In this document: one piece after another, positions 43,525 to 52,674 of the stretch
Layout: each line of letters begins with the position of its first letter
Position numbering within the stretch: the first letter of the stretch is position 1
DNA from: Streptomyces sp. NBC_00154
Lineage (GTDB): Bacteria > Actinomycetota > Actinomycetes > Streptomycetales > Streptomycetaceae
Length of the DNA stretch: 64,000 nt
Assembly: GCF_026342835.1 (NCBI RefSeq)
Contig: NZ_JAPEMI010000002.1
Location: forward strand, 620,001 to 684,000
Reading direction: 5' to 3'
The notes under the pieces: model-generated
What the model was told of the DNA's origin: nothing
What the model saw: the letters and a program-made list of their open reading frames with translations, nothing else
Database searches by the model: none
Position numbers and translations under genes: made by a program

Positions 43525-43623
43525 ATGGACGAGGACGTGTGGAACGAGCAGGTGGCGCAGGGCTACGACGAGTCGCCCGCGCACATGTACACGCCCGAAG
43601 TCCTGGATCTCACGGTCGATGTC
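43525..43623 (+). pseudogene. Methyltransferase N-terminal fragment
   Basis: MDEDVWNEQVAQGYDESPAHMYTPEVLDLTVD resembles the first 30 residues of small SAM methyltransferases (VWDExVAxxYDExxAxMFAPEVLxPTVDFL). The glycine-rich SAM motif that should follow is missing because the sequence runs into the 3' end of the lysR gene. Confidence 0.4.
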
Positions 43624-44575
43624 ACCAGTTGCGGACGAGGCCCAGCAGGTGGTCCCGGACTCGCGTGACATTCGGGTTGTCGGGGGTACCCGGGCGCTGC
43701 ACGAGGTAGCTGGTGTTGATGGGCGGGTCGTCCGTCTCATGGAGGAGGGCCAGGGAGCCCCCGGCCATGTCGGTCAGGCACAGGTAATGCGGGAGGACCG
43801 AAAACCCGGCGCCAGCCTTGACCGCGGCAAGCACGGCCCGCAGGTCGGGGACGGTCACGGCAGCCTCGCGGTTCAGACGGGCACCGAAGACGTGACGCCA
43901 GTAGCGGCGGACGATCGGAAGGTCGTCCGCGTACGCGATGAGCGGCACCGTCTGCAGTGCGGCGGGGCCCTCGGCAGCCAGAAGTGGCTTGGTGCGCTCG
44001 GCCACGGCGGGTGCGGCGACCAGGAGGAACTCCTCGTCGACGAGGGGCACCGAGGCCAGGGTCCGGCCACGCGGGCGGACAGTGGCGATGACGAGGTCGT
44101 GTCGGCCGTGCCGCAACTCGTCCAGGAGCGGGTCGGTCAGTCCTGTCGTGACCCGCAGCCGTACGCCGTCGGCGACGAGCGGGGCGAGGCCCGGCAGGAC
44201 GCGCTCGGCGAGGAACTCGGCCGGCCCTGCGAGGTGGACGGGGTCGGGGCGCGCGTGCGGTTGCGCGGCGGGATCCTGGCCGGTGGCGGCGAGGGCGTCG
44301 AGCGGGCCCGCGACGCGGGTCGCGAGGTCGTGAGCGATCGGAGTGGGGGCGACGCCGCGCGGGAGCCGTTCAAACAGCTCGCGCCCGGTCTGTCGTTCCA
44401 GGGAACGGATCTGTGTCGTCACCGTCGGCTGGGACAGGCCCAGCAGATGGGCGGCAGCGGTGAAGGAGCCGACGCGGTAGACGGCGAGGAAGGTACGCAG
44501 CAGGTTGAGATCCGCGAGCGGTGCCGGACCGGAGTGCGGCACCACCCGCAGCTCATCTGAATCCCTATGCTCCAT
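43622..44575 (-). CDS. LysR-family transcriptional regulator
   Basis: 317 residues with an N-terminal winged helix (DLNLLRTFLAVYRVGSFTAAAHLLGLSQPTVTTQIRSLERQTGRELFERLPRG) and a LysR substrate-binding domain. It is on the same strand as the downstream end of the DJ-1 gene but separated by a TetR fragment. Effector and targets are unknown. ATG 44575 is the first Met before the HTH. Confidence 0.85.
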   Translation of the reverse strand: MEHRDSDELRVVPHSGPAPLADLNLLRTFLAVYRVGSFTAAAHLLGLSQPTVTTQIRSLERQTGRELFERLPRGVAPTPIAHDLATRVAGPLDALAATGQDPAAQPHARPDPVHLAGPAEFLAERVLPGLAPLVADGVRLRVTTGLTDPLLDELRHGRHDLVIATVRPRGRTLASVPLVDEEFLLVAAPAVAERTKPLLAAEGPAALQTVPLIAYADDLPIVRRYWRHVFGARLNREAAVTVPDLRAVLAAVKAGAGFSVLPHYLCLTDMAGGSLALLHETDDPPINTSYLVQRPGTPDNPNVTRVRDHLLGLVRNW

Positions 44576-44792
44576 AAAGATAAATATAGGCATTCTTATG
44601 GGAGCGAACCCGGCCGCGCAGATGCCCGGCCCGCTGCCGGAAGGCGTCGCCCTTGCTCCGGACGTGTTGATGGACTGCTGACCGGGACACCCCTGTGGTG
44701 GATGCGATCTCGTCCATCGTGCGCCGTACGCCATACCTGGTGAGGCAGTTGTCATTGGCGGCGAGGACCCCTGCGAGCCGGTCGGCACTCAT
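44565..44792 (-). pseudogene. TetR-family regulator, N-terminal fragment
   Basis: 75 residues: MSADRLAGVLAANDNCLTRYGVRRTMDEIASTTGVSRSAVHQHVRSKGDAFRQRA is a TetR helix-turn-helix. The ligand-binding domain is missing and the reading frame ends in unrelated residues at 44565, overlapping the lysR start. A deletion fragment. Confidence 0.55.
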
Positions 44793-44794
44793 CG

Positions 44795-45490
44795 TCAGGC
44801 CAGCTTCTTGAGGACCTCGGTGGCGAGCGGGGCGGACGAGGCGGGGTTCTGGCCGGTGACAAGGTTGCGATCGACGACGACGTGCGGGACCCACGGCTCG
44901 CCCACCTGGACCTCCACGCCCGCCTCGGTCAGACGGTCCTCGAGCAGCCACTTCGCCTTGTCGGCGAAACCGGCCTGGGTCTCCTCGGCGTTCGTGAACG
45001 CCGCCACCTTGTAGCCGGCGAACGCGTTGGAACCGTCGGGCTTCTCGGCGGCCAGGAGCGCGGCCGGGGCGTGGCAGACGACCGCGAGCGGCTTGCCGGA
45101 GGCGAGGGAGTCGATCAGGATCCGGCCGGAGACCGGGTTGACGGCGAGGTCCTCCATGGGGCCGTGGCCGCCGGGGTAGAACACGGCCACATAGTCCTCG
45201 AGATTGACGTCCGTCAGCGTGATCGGGTGCTGGAGCTCGGTGATCGAGGCAAGCGTGGCAGCGACCTTGTCCGCACCCTCCTGCCCTCCATTGAACTCGG
45301 GCGCCAGGCTGCCCTTGTCAACGGTCGGGACGACGCCGCCGGGCGTGGCGACAACGATCTCGTGCCCGGCCGCCTTGAACGCCTCGTACGGGGCGACGGC
45401 CTCCTCCGCCCAGAAACCGGTGGGGTGCTTCGTGCCGTCGGCCAGCGTCCAGTGGTCGACGCCGGTCATCACGAAAAGGATCTTCGACAT
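44795..45490 (-). CDS. DJ-1/PfpI family protein (Hsp31-like)
   Basis: 231 residues: KILFVMTGVDHWTLADGTKHPTGFWAEEAVAPYEAFKAAGHEIVVATPGG, the nucleophile elbow AVVCHAPAALLAAE with the catalytic Cys, and the Glu of GFWAEE. This is the Hsp31/PfpI type that acts as glyoxalase III or protein deglycase in stress. The TetR fragment downstream and the divergent quinone oxidoreductase gene suggest a former electrophile-stress module. Confidence 0.85.
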   Translation of the reverse strand: MSKILFVMTGVDHWTLADGTKHPTGFWAEEAVAPYEAFKAAGHEIVVATPGGVVPTVDKGSLAPEFNGGQEGADKVAATLASITELQHPITLTDVNLEDYVAVFYPGGHGPMEDLAVNPVSGRILIDSLASGKPLAVVCHAPAALLAAEKPDGSNAFAGYKVAAFTNAEETQAGFADKAKWLLEDRLTEAGVEVQVGEPWVPHVVVDRNLVTGQNPASSAPLATEVLKKLA

Positions 45491-45637
45491 GAGTTGTCTC
45501 CGGGAACGGGGCCCGCTCGGGCCCATGGGATGGGGGAGATTCGGATCGCACGCTCCTACGTTCTGCGAACTCTGACCCTCCGGGTCCAGATCGTCGGTGC
45601 GGCGATGTCCTCGAAGTTAGGGCCGCTATCCATGCAT

Positions 45638-45679
45638 TTCCAATGGGGATCCCAATGGCAGCCATCGAAATTCCAATGG
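45638..45679. promoter_or_regulatory. Three CCAATGG repeats in a divergent promoter region
   Basis: The heptamer CCAATGG occurs three times within about 40 bases between the DJ-1 gene and the quinone oxidoreductase gene, with an extra CCAT half in between. Repeats in a divergent intergenic region suggest a regulator operator, possibly of the now-truncated TetR or of LysR. Coordinates are approximate to 1-2 bases. Confidence 0.35.
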
Positions 45680-45812
45680 CTCAGAAGAAATATCGTCCGC
45701 CCGGCCGACTTGCGCTGATTCTCAGTCCCTGCGTGCAGGGCGCGCCGGGATCCCAACGAAAGATCGCATGCATCCCATGGCACGGAACGGCGACGACCGG
45801 CACGCTGGACGC

Positions 45813-46772
45813 ATGACGAACAACACCGACCAGGCCATCATGCGCGCGATCAGTCAGGACGCCTACGGAACCCCGGACGTACTCAGGGAAGTCCGGCTCC
45901 CCAAACCTGTCCCGGGCCCGAGCCAGGTTCTGGTCGCCGTCCGGGCGGCCAGCGTCAATCCCACCGACTGGAAGCACCGGGCGAACCGCCTGTTCCTCGA
46001 CCGCCTTCCGCTCGTTCTCGGCTGGGACGTCTCCGGGGTCGTCGAGGCCGTCGGCTACGGGGTCACCCTCTTCAAGCCGGGCGACGAGGTCTTCGGCATG
46101 CTGCCTTACCCGTACGGCGTCGGCTCCCACGCCGAGTACGTGATCGCCCCCGCCCGCGCCCTTACCCACAAGCCGGTCGGCATCGATCACGTCCAGGCGG
46201 GCGCACTTCCGCTCGCTGCCCTCACCGCCTACCAGGCACTCGTCGACACCGCCGAAGTCCGTCCCGGGCAGCGCGTCCTCATCCACGCCGCGGCCGGCGG
46301 CGTAGGCCACCTCGCCGTACAGATCGCCAAGTCCCTTGGCGCGTACGTGATCGGCACCGCGAGCGCGCCCAAGCACGACTTCGTACGCGAGCTGGGTGCG
46401 GACGAAGTCATCGACTACCGCAGGGTCGACTTCGCCGACGCCGTTCAGGACATCGACATGGTCCTCGATCCCCTCTCCGGCGAGACCCGGGCCCGCTCCC
46501 TCGATGTACTCCGTCCCGGTGGCATCCTCGTCTCCCTCCTGAACGGCGGCTCGCCGCAGGAGGCAGCGAAGGCCGCCGGGCTGGGCATCCGCGTCGAGAC
46601 GCTCCTGGTCGAGTCCGACCACGCCGGCATGAAGGCGATCGCGGATCTCGTGGAGGCCGGCTCTCTCCGCGCCCACATCGAGGCCACCTTCCCCCTCGCG
46701 GATGCGGCCAAGGCCCACGCGCTCGGGGAGACCGGCCGAACGACCGGCAAGATCGTCCTGGTCGTGGAGTAA
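45813..46772 (+). CDS. Zinc-independent quinone oxidoreductase/alcohol dehydrogenase (MDR)
   Basis: 319 residues with the MDR catalytic domain (MRAISQDAYGTPDVLREVRLP; AASVNPTDWKHRANRLF; LGWDVSGVVEAVG; GDEVFGMLPYPYGVGSHAEYV) and the nucleotide-binding VLIHAAAGGVGHLAVQIAKSLGAYVIGTAS. Zinc ligands are absent, as in quinone reductases. It reduces a quinone or enone using NADPH. ATG 45813 is taken; ATG 45840 is possible. Divergent from the DJ-1 gene. Confidence 0.85.
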   Translation: MTNNTDQAIMRAISQDAYGTPDVLREVRLPKPVPGPSQVLVAVRAASVNPTDWKHRANRLFLDRLPLVLGWDVSGVVEAVGYGVTLFKPGDEVFGMLPYPYGVGSHAEYVIAPARALTHKPVGIDHVQAGALPLAALTAYQALVDTAEVRPGQRVLIHAAAGGVGHLAVQIAKSLGAYVIGTASAPKHDFVRELGADEVIDYRRVDFADAVQDIDMVLDPLSGETRARSLDVLRPGGILVSLLNGGSPQEAAKAAGLGIRVETLLVESDHAGMKAIADLVEAGSLRAHIEATFPLADAAKAHALGETGRTTGKIVLVVE

Positions 46773-46827
46773 CTAATCCCGGGGTCCGGCCCGCGGCTGC
46801 CGGGCTTGACCGTGCTCGTCCTGACCT

Positions 46828-47775
46828 TCAGGACGGTGCGTGCCGGTCCTGGTCGGTGCTCAGCCAGAGCCGGACGAGGTCACGGCGGCGCTCCGGCTCG
46901 GGGTGGTCCACGTACTCGGTGCGGCTGTGCAGGGTGACGTGGTTGTTCAGGAACTGCATGTCGCCCGCGCGCAGGTCCATGGCGAGCGTGAAGCGGCGAT
47001 CGTTGTTGAGGCGGTCGAGCAGCTCCATCGCCTCCAGTTGGGCAGGGGTGAACGCTGGCACGTGGGCGCCGCGCAGCGCCGAACGCATGTAGTCGGGGCC
47101 GTAGGACGTGGACAGCCGCCCTGCACTGTCCACGGCGTAGACGGGGCTCTGAAAGAAGCTGTCGGGACCGTCCCCGGAGCGCCGGTCGCGCCACCACGGC
47201 CGGTACAGCACCCCAGCCAGGTCGGGGCGGGTGCGCACGACCTCGTTGTGCACCGCGACCGAGCTGACGATGCAGCTGAGCCCGCCGGACTTCGCCGGCC
47301 GGATGCACAGCAGCGCGACGACGTCGTTCGGATCGGCGTGGTAGCCGAGCCGCCCGCTGTGCTGATAGCTGTAACTCGTCGAACCCGACGGGGAAACGCC
47401 CAGGTCGAGCACGTGTTGCACGTGCTTGCCAGGACCCTGCGGAACGGTGCGGCCCACGTGTCGGCCCACTCCCAGGGCGAGGATCTCGCATTGCTGCTCG
47501 GTCAGATCGACGACGGGCGCGCCCTGCAGCAGCACGAAACCGCGGCCGTCCATCAGTTCGTCGACAAGGCTGTGGAGCAGGGGACCGAGCGTCGGCAACG
47601 GGAAGTCCTCGCGTGAGAAGTCGGCGAGACCGAGGCCGGCCGACTCCACGACGCCGACCGCTGCGCGCAGTTCGGCCTGATGAACGGCGCTGAGCTCGAC
47701 CCGCCACTCGTCGCTGTCGGCGACCTCGGCGCCACACCAGCCACCCGCTCCGCGCACTTCCGCGATCACTGTCAT
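46828..47775 (-). CDS. TauD/clavaminate-synthase-like Fe(II)/2-oxoglutarate oxygenase
   Basis: 315 residues with the iron-binding HxD in LGYHADPNDVVALL, the distal His in NNHVTLHSRTEYVD and the 2-oxoglutarate Arg in RRRDLVRLWLS. The flanking MDGRGFVLLQGAPV and GRTVPQGPGKHVQHVLD fit the family. Members hydroxylate amino acids or small acids. No other biosynthetic gene is adjacent. The substrate is not predictable from sequence. Confidence 0.8.
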   Translation of the reverse strand: MTVIAEVRGAGGWCGAEVADSDEWRVELSAVHQAELRAAVGVVESAGLGLADFSREDFPLPTLGPLLHSLVDELMDGRGFVLLQGAPVVDLTEQQCEILALGVGRHVGRTVPQGPGKHVQHVLDLGVSPSGSTSYSYQHSGRLGYHADPNDVVALLCIRPAKSGGLSCIVSSVAVHNEVVRTRPDLAGVLYRPWWRDRRSGDGPDSFFQSPVYAVDSAGRLSTSYGPDYMRSALRGAHVPAFTPAQLEAMELLDRLNNDRRFTLAMDLRAGDMQFLNNHVTLHSRTEYVDHPEPERRRDLVRLWLSTDQDRHAPS

Positions 47776-47984
47776 GCCGACCCCGATCCCGAACCCGGGT
47801 ACCCCCGCGGGCACTCTCCTCGATGTGTGCTTCCTTGTCGGCAACGATCGTGAACGGCTCCGAGTGCCCCGATGGTTCAGGCAGGCACTGGCGTCCGCCA
47901 GGAGGCCGACGGGCTTTCGGGCGCCCGTACGCGAAGAGGCGGTCACCGGAAGATCCGGTGACCGCCTCCGACACGCGGCGGATG

Positions 47985-50708
47985 TTATTCGCAGGTGCCC
48001 GCGAAGGTGGCTCGGGTCACCACGTCGGTGTCGGCCGCGGTGGTGTCGAGCCAGGCCACCCGCTGGCCGTCACCGAGGGACGGGGCCAGCTGGGCGCCGG
48101 ACGAGCAGGAGGCGCGGCTGAAGGCGCCGGTCCCTGCGACCACGTCGGCGGTACCGGCGACCTGGACCTTGATCATGTCCGGCCCGCTCCAGCCACCGAG
48201 GCCGCTCCAGGCGTCGTACGTCGAGTAGGCGAAGTAGTCGTCGGTGACGGAGAACTGGGCGAAGTAGGTCCCCGTCGGGAGGCGCAGCTTCGCCCACTTG
48301 GCCAGGTCGTTCAGCGGCGCGGACATGAAGTTCGTGGAGCCGAACAGGCTGATGTTCTCCCGCCAGAAGATGCGGTCGGAGGTGAACTGGATGTCGCCGA
48401 CGGAGTTGAAGAGGAAGCCGCCGATCCGCTTGCTCTGGGTGGTGCCGGCGGCGATGTCGTAGAGCCTGACGTAACTGCGGTCGGCGCCGTCCGCCCAAGC
48501 GATGCTGCCGTGCTTCATCGCCAGTCGGCCGGCCCTGGTGCCGGGCTCGGGTGTCACGTTGACGGTGGTGCCGTCGGCCCTGCGGAGCATGACGTCCTGC
48601 TCGCCGTCGGGGGTGGTGCGGATCCAGGCGAGGCCGCCGTGGTCGGTGACCGGCTCGGTCTCGTCGGCGTCGGGGTCGTCGACCAGCTTTTTGATCGCGC
48701 CCTGCCCCTTGTGCCCCGCGGCGTAGATGCCGATGCCGTCGGCGGCGATCCGGGTGAAGACGATGCGGTCGTCGTCGAGGGACGGGTCGAGCAGGTAGGC
48801 GTCGTCCTGAGCGAGCTCGTGCTCCGAGTTGCCGTGCTGCTTGCTGAATCGGCCGACGGTGATACCGAAGGCGGCGCCACCCCGGTCCCAGGCGATCGCG
48901 TCGCCGTGGCTGATGGCGTAGACGTCGCCGTTGATCTGCGCGGCCTGCTCGTCCACGCCGCCGTACACCTCGTAGGCGGGCAGCACCTGGGCGCCGATGG
49001 CGGTGCCGTCGTGGGTGCCGGCCTTCTGCTCCCAGCTGTCCTCGATGCCGTGGGCGTCGAAGGCCTTGCGGATGACGGCGAGGTCGCCTCCGGAGACCTT
49101 CAGGGACTTGGCGGCGAGGGTCATCGCGTTACGCATGTCGGTGAAGCCGGACAGCGGCGTGAGGTAGTTCTGCGCGGCCCGGTAGACGATCTGGTCCGCG
49201 AGCTCAGGGGCGAGGCTCTTGCGGATGTCCCACATGGCCCCGCCGACGATCGTGGAGTTGGCGTGCACGCCCCCGTTGTCGAAGTCGAGCGTCATGGGGT
49301 CGTAGTCGGTCTGCGCGCTGCGGCCGTCGTTGAGATCGCGTAGAGCGCACTCGTCCAACGGCTTGGTGCCGTTGCACAGGTACTCGCCGATGAGGCCGGA
49401 GGTGGGGTCGCTCATGGGGATGCCCTTGTCGGCGGTCTCCATGGCGTTACCGAAGTAGTCGGAGATCGCCTCGTTGAGGGCGCCCGACTGGTTCAGGTAG
49501 ACGAGCCCGGCGGAGTGCTCGGTGACGCCGTGGGTCATCTCGTGGCCGACCACGTCCAGCCCCACGGACAGCGGCACGCCGTTCATGTGGCCGTAGACCA
49601 TCTTGGACCCGTCCCAGAAGGCGTTGGCGTAGTCCTTGCCGTTGCTCGCGACGTTGACGACGGAGTAGATCGTGCCGCCCTTGCCGTCGATGCCGTCGCG
49701 GCCGATCTCGTTCTTGTAGAACTCGTAGACCTTGGCGGCGTTCAGGTGTGCGTCGACCGCGCCGGAGGAGGTGTTGGTGCCGTCGAACCGGTCGCTCGCG
49801 GCGGTCGCCAGCGGAATGTCCGCCGTGACCGGGCCACCCGCTACGACCGAGTAGCTCTTGCGCTGGGCGTCGTACGTGCGTATCTGGCCGCCGGTCCGCG
49901 CGAACATGTCCCGGGTGGAGTCGACGAGGGTGTACGACCCGCCCGTCTCTTTGTTGATGTTCAGCTCCGCCTCGGAGCCGTCCACGCGCACGCCCGTCCC
50001 CTTGGCCGGCGCGGCGTCCGCGGCGTCGATGTTGTTGTACGAGAGGGCGATGCCGCCGATGTTCGCGTCGACGTACACCTCCTGGCGCACCGGGCTGCCG
50101 TTGGCTTCGGCGCCCGTGACGGTGAAGTGCCAGGCCAGCTTGCCGCCTCGGGCGTCCGGCAGGACGATGAGGCCGTGGCCCTCGGTCTTGGCACCCTTGA
50201 CCCGCGACAGCTTCGCGTCGAGGGAGAACATCCGCTTCTGGGCTGCGGCCTCGGTGACGCTCGGTGTGGTGGAGACCGACAGGTCCGTGTAGAGGGTGCC
50301 TGTGGCGGAGATGACGTTCTGACCGCCGTCCGCCGCCTCGGTCTGCACGGCGTATTGGGCGCCGAAGACCGGTACCCCGTCGTGCTCCTGCTGGAAGCGG
50401 ACGGACGACTGCTTGCCGTCCTTGCTTGTGCTCACGGTCTCAAGATCCGTGACCGGAACCTTGTACGTGTCCTGATGGGCCTTCAGGTGCGCCCGTGCGG
50501 CCTGGGCCGGAGTGCCCTCGCGGACCGTGTCGTCGAGACGCTGAGTCATGGTGGGCGCGACGGGCACCCGGTCGCCGGCCACGGTCGTGGCAGGCGGCGC
50601 TTCCTCCTCGGCCCAGGCCGGTGACGTCAGCAACGTCGAGCCGGTGGCCGCGACGACCACTGCGGCAGCCAGGACACGGCCGAGCCGTCTTTGTCGTGTC
50701 GGGAACAC
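47985..50708 (-). CDS. Secreted thermolysin-like metalloprotease (M4) with long C-terminal extension
   Basis: 907 residues: signal peptide (1-33, cleavage after AWA), an FTP/PepSY-type propeptide (about 50-215), and the M4 catalytic domain with HEMTH (His389, Glu390, His393) and the zinc Glu413 in GALNEAISDYFGN. From about residue 560 it continues with repeated beta-blade-like units (DEQAAQINGDVYAISHGDAIAWDRGG; IVFTRIAADGIGIYAAG; HGGLAWIRTTPDG; GSIAWADGADRS) and a last beta-sandwich-like end. M4 enzymes of normal size are about 550 residues, so the extension is unusual. A broken LuxR-type gene lies immediately upstream and may have controlled it. Confidence 0.85.
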   Translation of the reverse strand: MFPTRQRRLGRVLAAAVVVAATGSTLLTSPAWAEEEAPPATTVAGDRVPVAPTMTQRLDDTVREGTPAQAARAHLKAHQDTYKVPVTDLETVSTSKDGKQSSVRFQQEHDGVPVFGAQYAVQTEAADGGQNVISATGTLYTDLSVSTTPSVTEAAAQKRMFSLDAKLSRVKGAKTEGHGLIVLPDARGGKLAWHFTVTGAEANGSPVRQEVYVDANIGGIALSYNNIDAADAAPAKGTGVRVDGSEAELNINKETGGSYTLVDSTRDMFARTGGQIRTYDAQRKSYSVVAGGPVTADIPLATAASDRFDGTNTSSGAVDAHLNAAKVYEFYKNEIGRDGIDGKGGTIYSVVNVASNGKDYANAFWDGSKMVYGHMNGVPLSVGLDVVGHEMTHGVTEHSAGLVYLNQSGALNEAISDYFGNAMETADKGIPMSDPTSGLIGEYLCNGTKPLDECALRDLNDGRSAQTDYDPMTLDFDNGGVHANSTIVGGAMWDIRKSLAPELADQIVYRAAQNYLTPLSGFTDMRNAMTLAAKSLKVSGGDLAVIRKAFDAHGIEDSWEQKAGTHDGTAIGAQVLPAYEVYGGVDEQAAQINGDVYAISHGDAIAWDRGGAAFGITVGRFSKQHGNSEHELAQDDAYLLDPSLDDDRIVFTRIAADGIGIYAAGHKGQGAIKKLVDDPDADETEPVTDHGGLAWIRTTPDGEQDVMLRRADGTTVNVTPEPGTRAGRLAMKHGSIAWADGADRSYVRLYDIAAGTTQSKRIGGFLFNSVGDIQFTSDRIFWRENISLFGSTNFMSAPLNDLAKWAKLRLPTGTYFAQFSVTDDYFAYSTYDAWSGLGGWSGPDMIKVQVAGTADVVAGTGAFSRASCSSGAQLAPSLGDGQRVAWLDTTAADTDVVTRATFAGTCE

Positions 50709-51307
50709 GTTAACCCTCCCCTATCGCACAGATGCGTGAACTCGCCCACCTGCGTGAGGTGTGGGGCCCCCATGCGGTCGGTGCCTAGATGGTTCGGCAC
50801 GCTCGGTGGGGTGTACAAGGGATGCCTCTGGCGTGAACACGCCGAGGCGTAAATACGCCTCAGACGGCGCTGTGTTCACTCCGGTTCGGGAGGTTTTGCG
50901 CGTCCGCCCCGTCCAGCCAGCCGCTGCGCGCCGCACGCCAGCCGAGCTGGAAACGGGTGGCCGCCCCCACCTCGACCATGAGGGACTGCAGGCGCCGCTG
51001 GACGGTACGGTGCCCCATGCCGAGCTGACGGGCGATGGCGGCGTCGGTGAGTCCCACGTACAGCAGGGAGACGATCTGGCGGTCCACGGCGTCGAGTTCG
51101 CCTCCGTCGGTGCGCCCGGTCCCCGGGTCCGTCTCGGAGGGCAGCAGGCGCCAGCCCCTCTCGAAGTGCGCTTCGAAGAGCGAACTGAGCGCGGTGAGCA
51201 GTCCGGTACCGTGCACGGCCAGCGCGACCGGGTCGACGTCGTCGCGCTCCGGGGCGAGCGGCAGCAGGGCCATCCGACGGTCGACAATGATCAATTTGGT
51301 GACTCCT

Positions 51308-51328
51308 CCCCGCCCTGAAGGGACGGGG
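51308..51328 (-). repeat. Subterminal hairpin at the tnpB 3' end
   Basis: CCCCGCCCTGAAGGGACGGGG folds into a hairpin with a 1-base mismatch. In IS605 elements this is the right-end structure and the scaffold end of the guide RNA; the guide would be the sequence beyond it, here the LuxR gene (starting GTCACC AAATTG on the minus strand). Confidence 0.55.
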
Positions 51329-51335
51329 CTTCTCG

Positions 51336-52550
51336 CTATGCCGTGTGGGCGTTGCGACGGACCAGCCCGGCCCGTAGAATATTGAGTGCTCCCACTGTGT
51401 CGGCGTGCGCCGTGTGTCCGCACGACTGGCAGAGGAAGGTCTCCTGTGTGGGCCGGTTCTCCTTGGAGACGTGCCCGCATTCGGGGCAGGTCCGGGAGGT
51501 GTTGCGGGGGTCCACGGCGATCACTTCCCGTCCGGCGCTTTCAGCCTTGGCGTACAGGATCGTCAGGAACACCCCCCATCCGGCGTCGGCAATGCTGCGG
51601 TTGAGTCCAGCCTTCGCCGCTGCCCCATTGGGCAGGAATGCGCCCGCCTGCTCGGGGTCGGGCTTCGGTGCGGGGGCCCTGCTCATGTTGCGGATCTCGA
51701 GGTCTTCGTGCGCGATGACATCGTGCGCCCGGACCAGGTCGAGCGCGGTCTTGTGCGCGTGGTCGAGCCGCTGGCGACGGACCTTGCCGTGCCACCGGGC
51801 GACCTGGTCCACTGCGCGCTGGTGGTTCCTGGTGCGGTCCTTGGCCTTGCGGCGCGGGAACCTGGACAGGGCCTGCTGTGCGGCTTCGAGTTTCGCAGCA
51901 GCGCGGTGGCCGTGGCGCGGGTTGGAGACGAACTCGCCGCCCGAGTCGGCAAGGAAGTTGGCTATGCCCAGGTCGATACCGACCACGCTGCCGGTCGTCG
52001 GGAGCGGTTCGGGCTGCTCCTGTTCGGCGGTCAGCACGACGAACCACTTGCGGCCCTCACGCTTGACCGAGACGGTCTTGACCCTGCCGACCACCGCACG
52101 GTGCTGGTTAACCCTGACATGCCCGACCCCTTGCAGCCGCACGCGGGTGACAGGGTCGTGCGGGGTGGAGTCCCACCGGCAGCCGTCCCCGTCCTTCGGG
52201 AACTCCACCGTGTCGAACCAGCTCACCGAACGAAAGCGCGGATAGCCGGGCGTCTGACCGGACTTGATCCGGCGGAAGAACGCGGCGAACGCTTTGTCCA
52301 GCCGGCGCAGCGTCGCCTGCTGCGAGGAGAACGACCAGCGCCCCTGACGCTCAGGATCGAACGCCCTAATGTCCTTCAACTGCCCGGACTGCATCCCGTA
52401 CCGGACGGTGGTCCTCGATACATGCCGGTAGGCATCCCGTCGCTCCTGTAACGCCCCGTTGTAGAGCGAGCAGTGATCCCGCAGCATCTCGCCAAGCGCG
52501 ATCTGCTGGCCCGTGGTGGGCCGCATCAGGAACTTGTACGCACGAATCAT
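51336..52550 (-). CDS. tnpB: TnpB RNA-guided nuclease (OrfB)
   Basis: 404 residues from ATG 52550. It has the helical/WED-like N-terminus (MIRAYKFLMRPTTGQQIALGEMLRDHCSLYNGAL), a RuvC nuclease with Asp193 (GIDLGIANF), Glu282 (AHEDLEIRNMS) and Asp384 (HADTVGALNIL), and a CPEC...CQSC zinc finger (Cys355, 358, 374, 377). TnpB cuts DNA with a guide RNA encoded at the element right end, which helps IS605 elements persist. All catalytic positions are present, so it is probably functional. The guide RNA would come from the minus-strand region over the 3' end, 51301 to about 51450 (inference). Confidence 0.85.
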   Translation of the reverse strand: MIRAYKFLMRPTTGQQIALGEMLRDHCSLYNGALQERRDAYRHVSRTTVRYGMQSGQLKDIRAFDPERQGRWSFSSQQATLRRLDKAFAAFFRRIKSGQTPGYPRFRSVSWFDTVEFPKDGDGCRWDSTPHDPVTRVRLQGVGHVRVNQHRAVVGRVKTVSVKREGRKWFVVLTAEQEQPEPLPTTGSVVGIDLGIANFLADSGGEFVSNPRHGHRAAAKLEAAQQALSRFPRRKAKDRTRNHQRAVDQVARWHGKVRRQRLDHAHKTALDLVRAHDVIAHEDLEIRNMSRAPAPKPDPEQAGAFLPNGAAAKAGLNRSIADAGWGVFLTILYAKAESAGREVIAVDPRNTSRTCPECGHVSKENRPTQETFLCQSCGHTAHADTVGALNILRAGLVRRNAHTA

Positions 52551-52656
52551 CCAGCCCACCCCCCCTTTTGGGTCAGTCCGGTCAACATAGCTGGCGCCAC
52601 TGACAACGCAGAGAACTCCGGCGCTCCACGCCTCCGGGCCAGGGATCGCATTCCCG

Positions 52657-52674
52657 CCCGGCCTGAAGGCCGGG
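52657..52674 (-). repeat. Subterminal hairpin at the tnpB 5' end
   Basis: CCCGGCCTGAAGGCCGGG is a perfect short palindrome-like hairpin, the left-end structure recognised by TnpA in IS605 elements. Confidence 0.55.

Noticed and set aside
47823..50624. Plus-strand open frames across the M4 protease gene
   Set aside because: They are Gly/Val/Asp-rich shadows of a gene with clear protease motifs and signal peptide on the minus strand.
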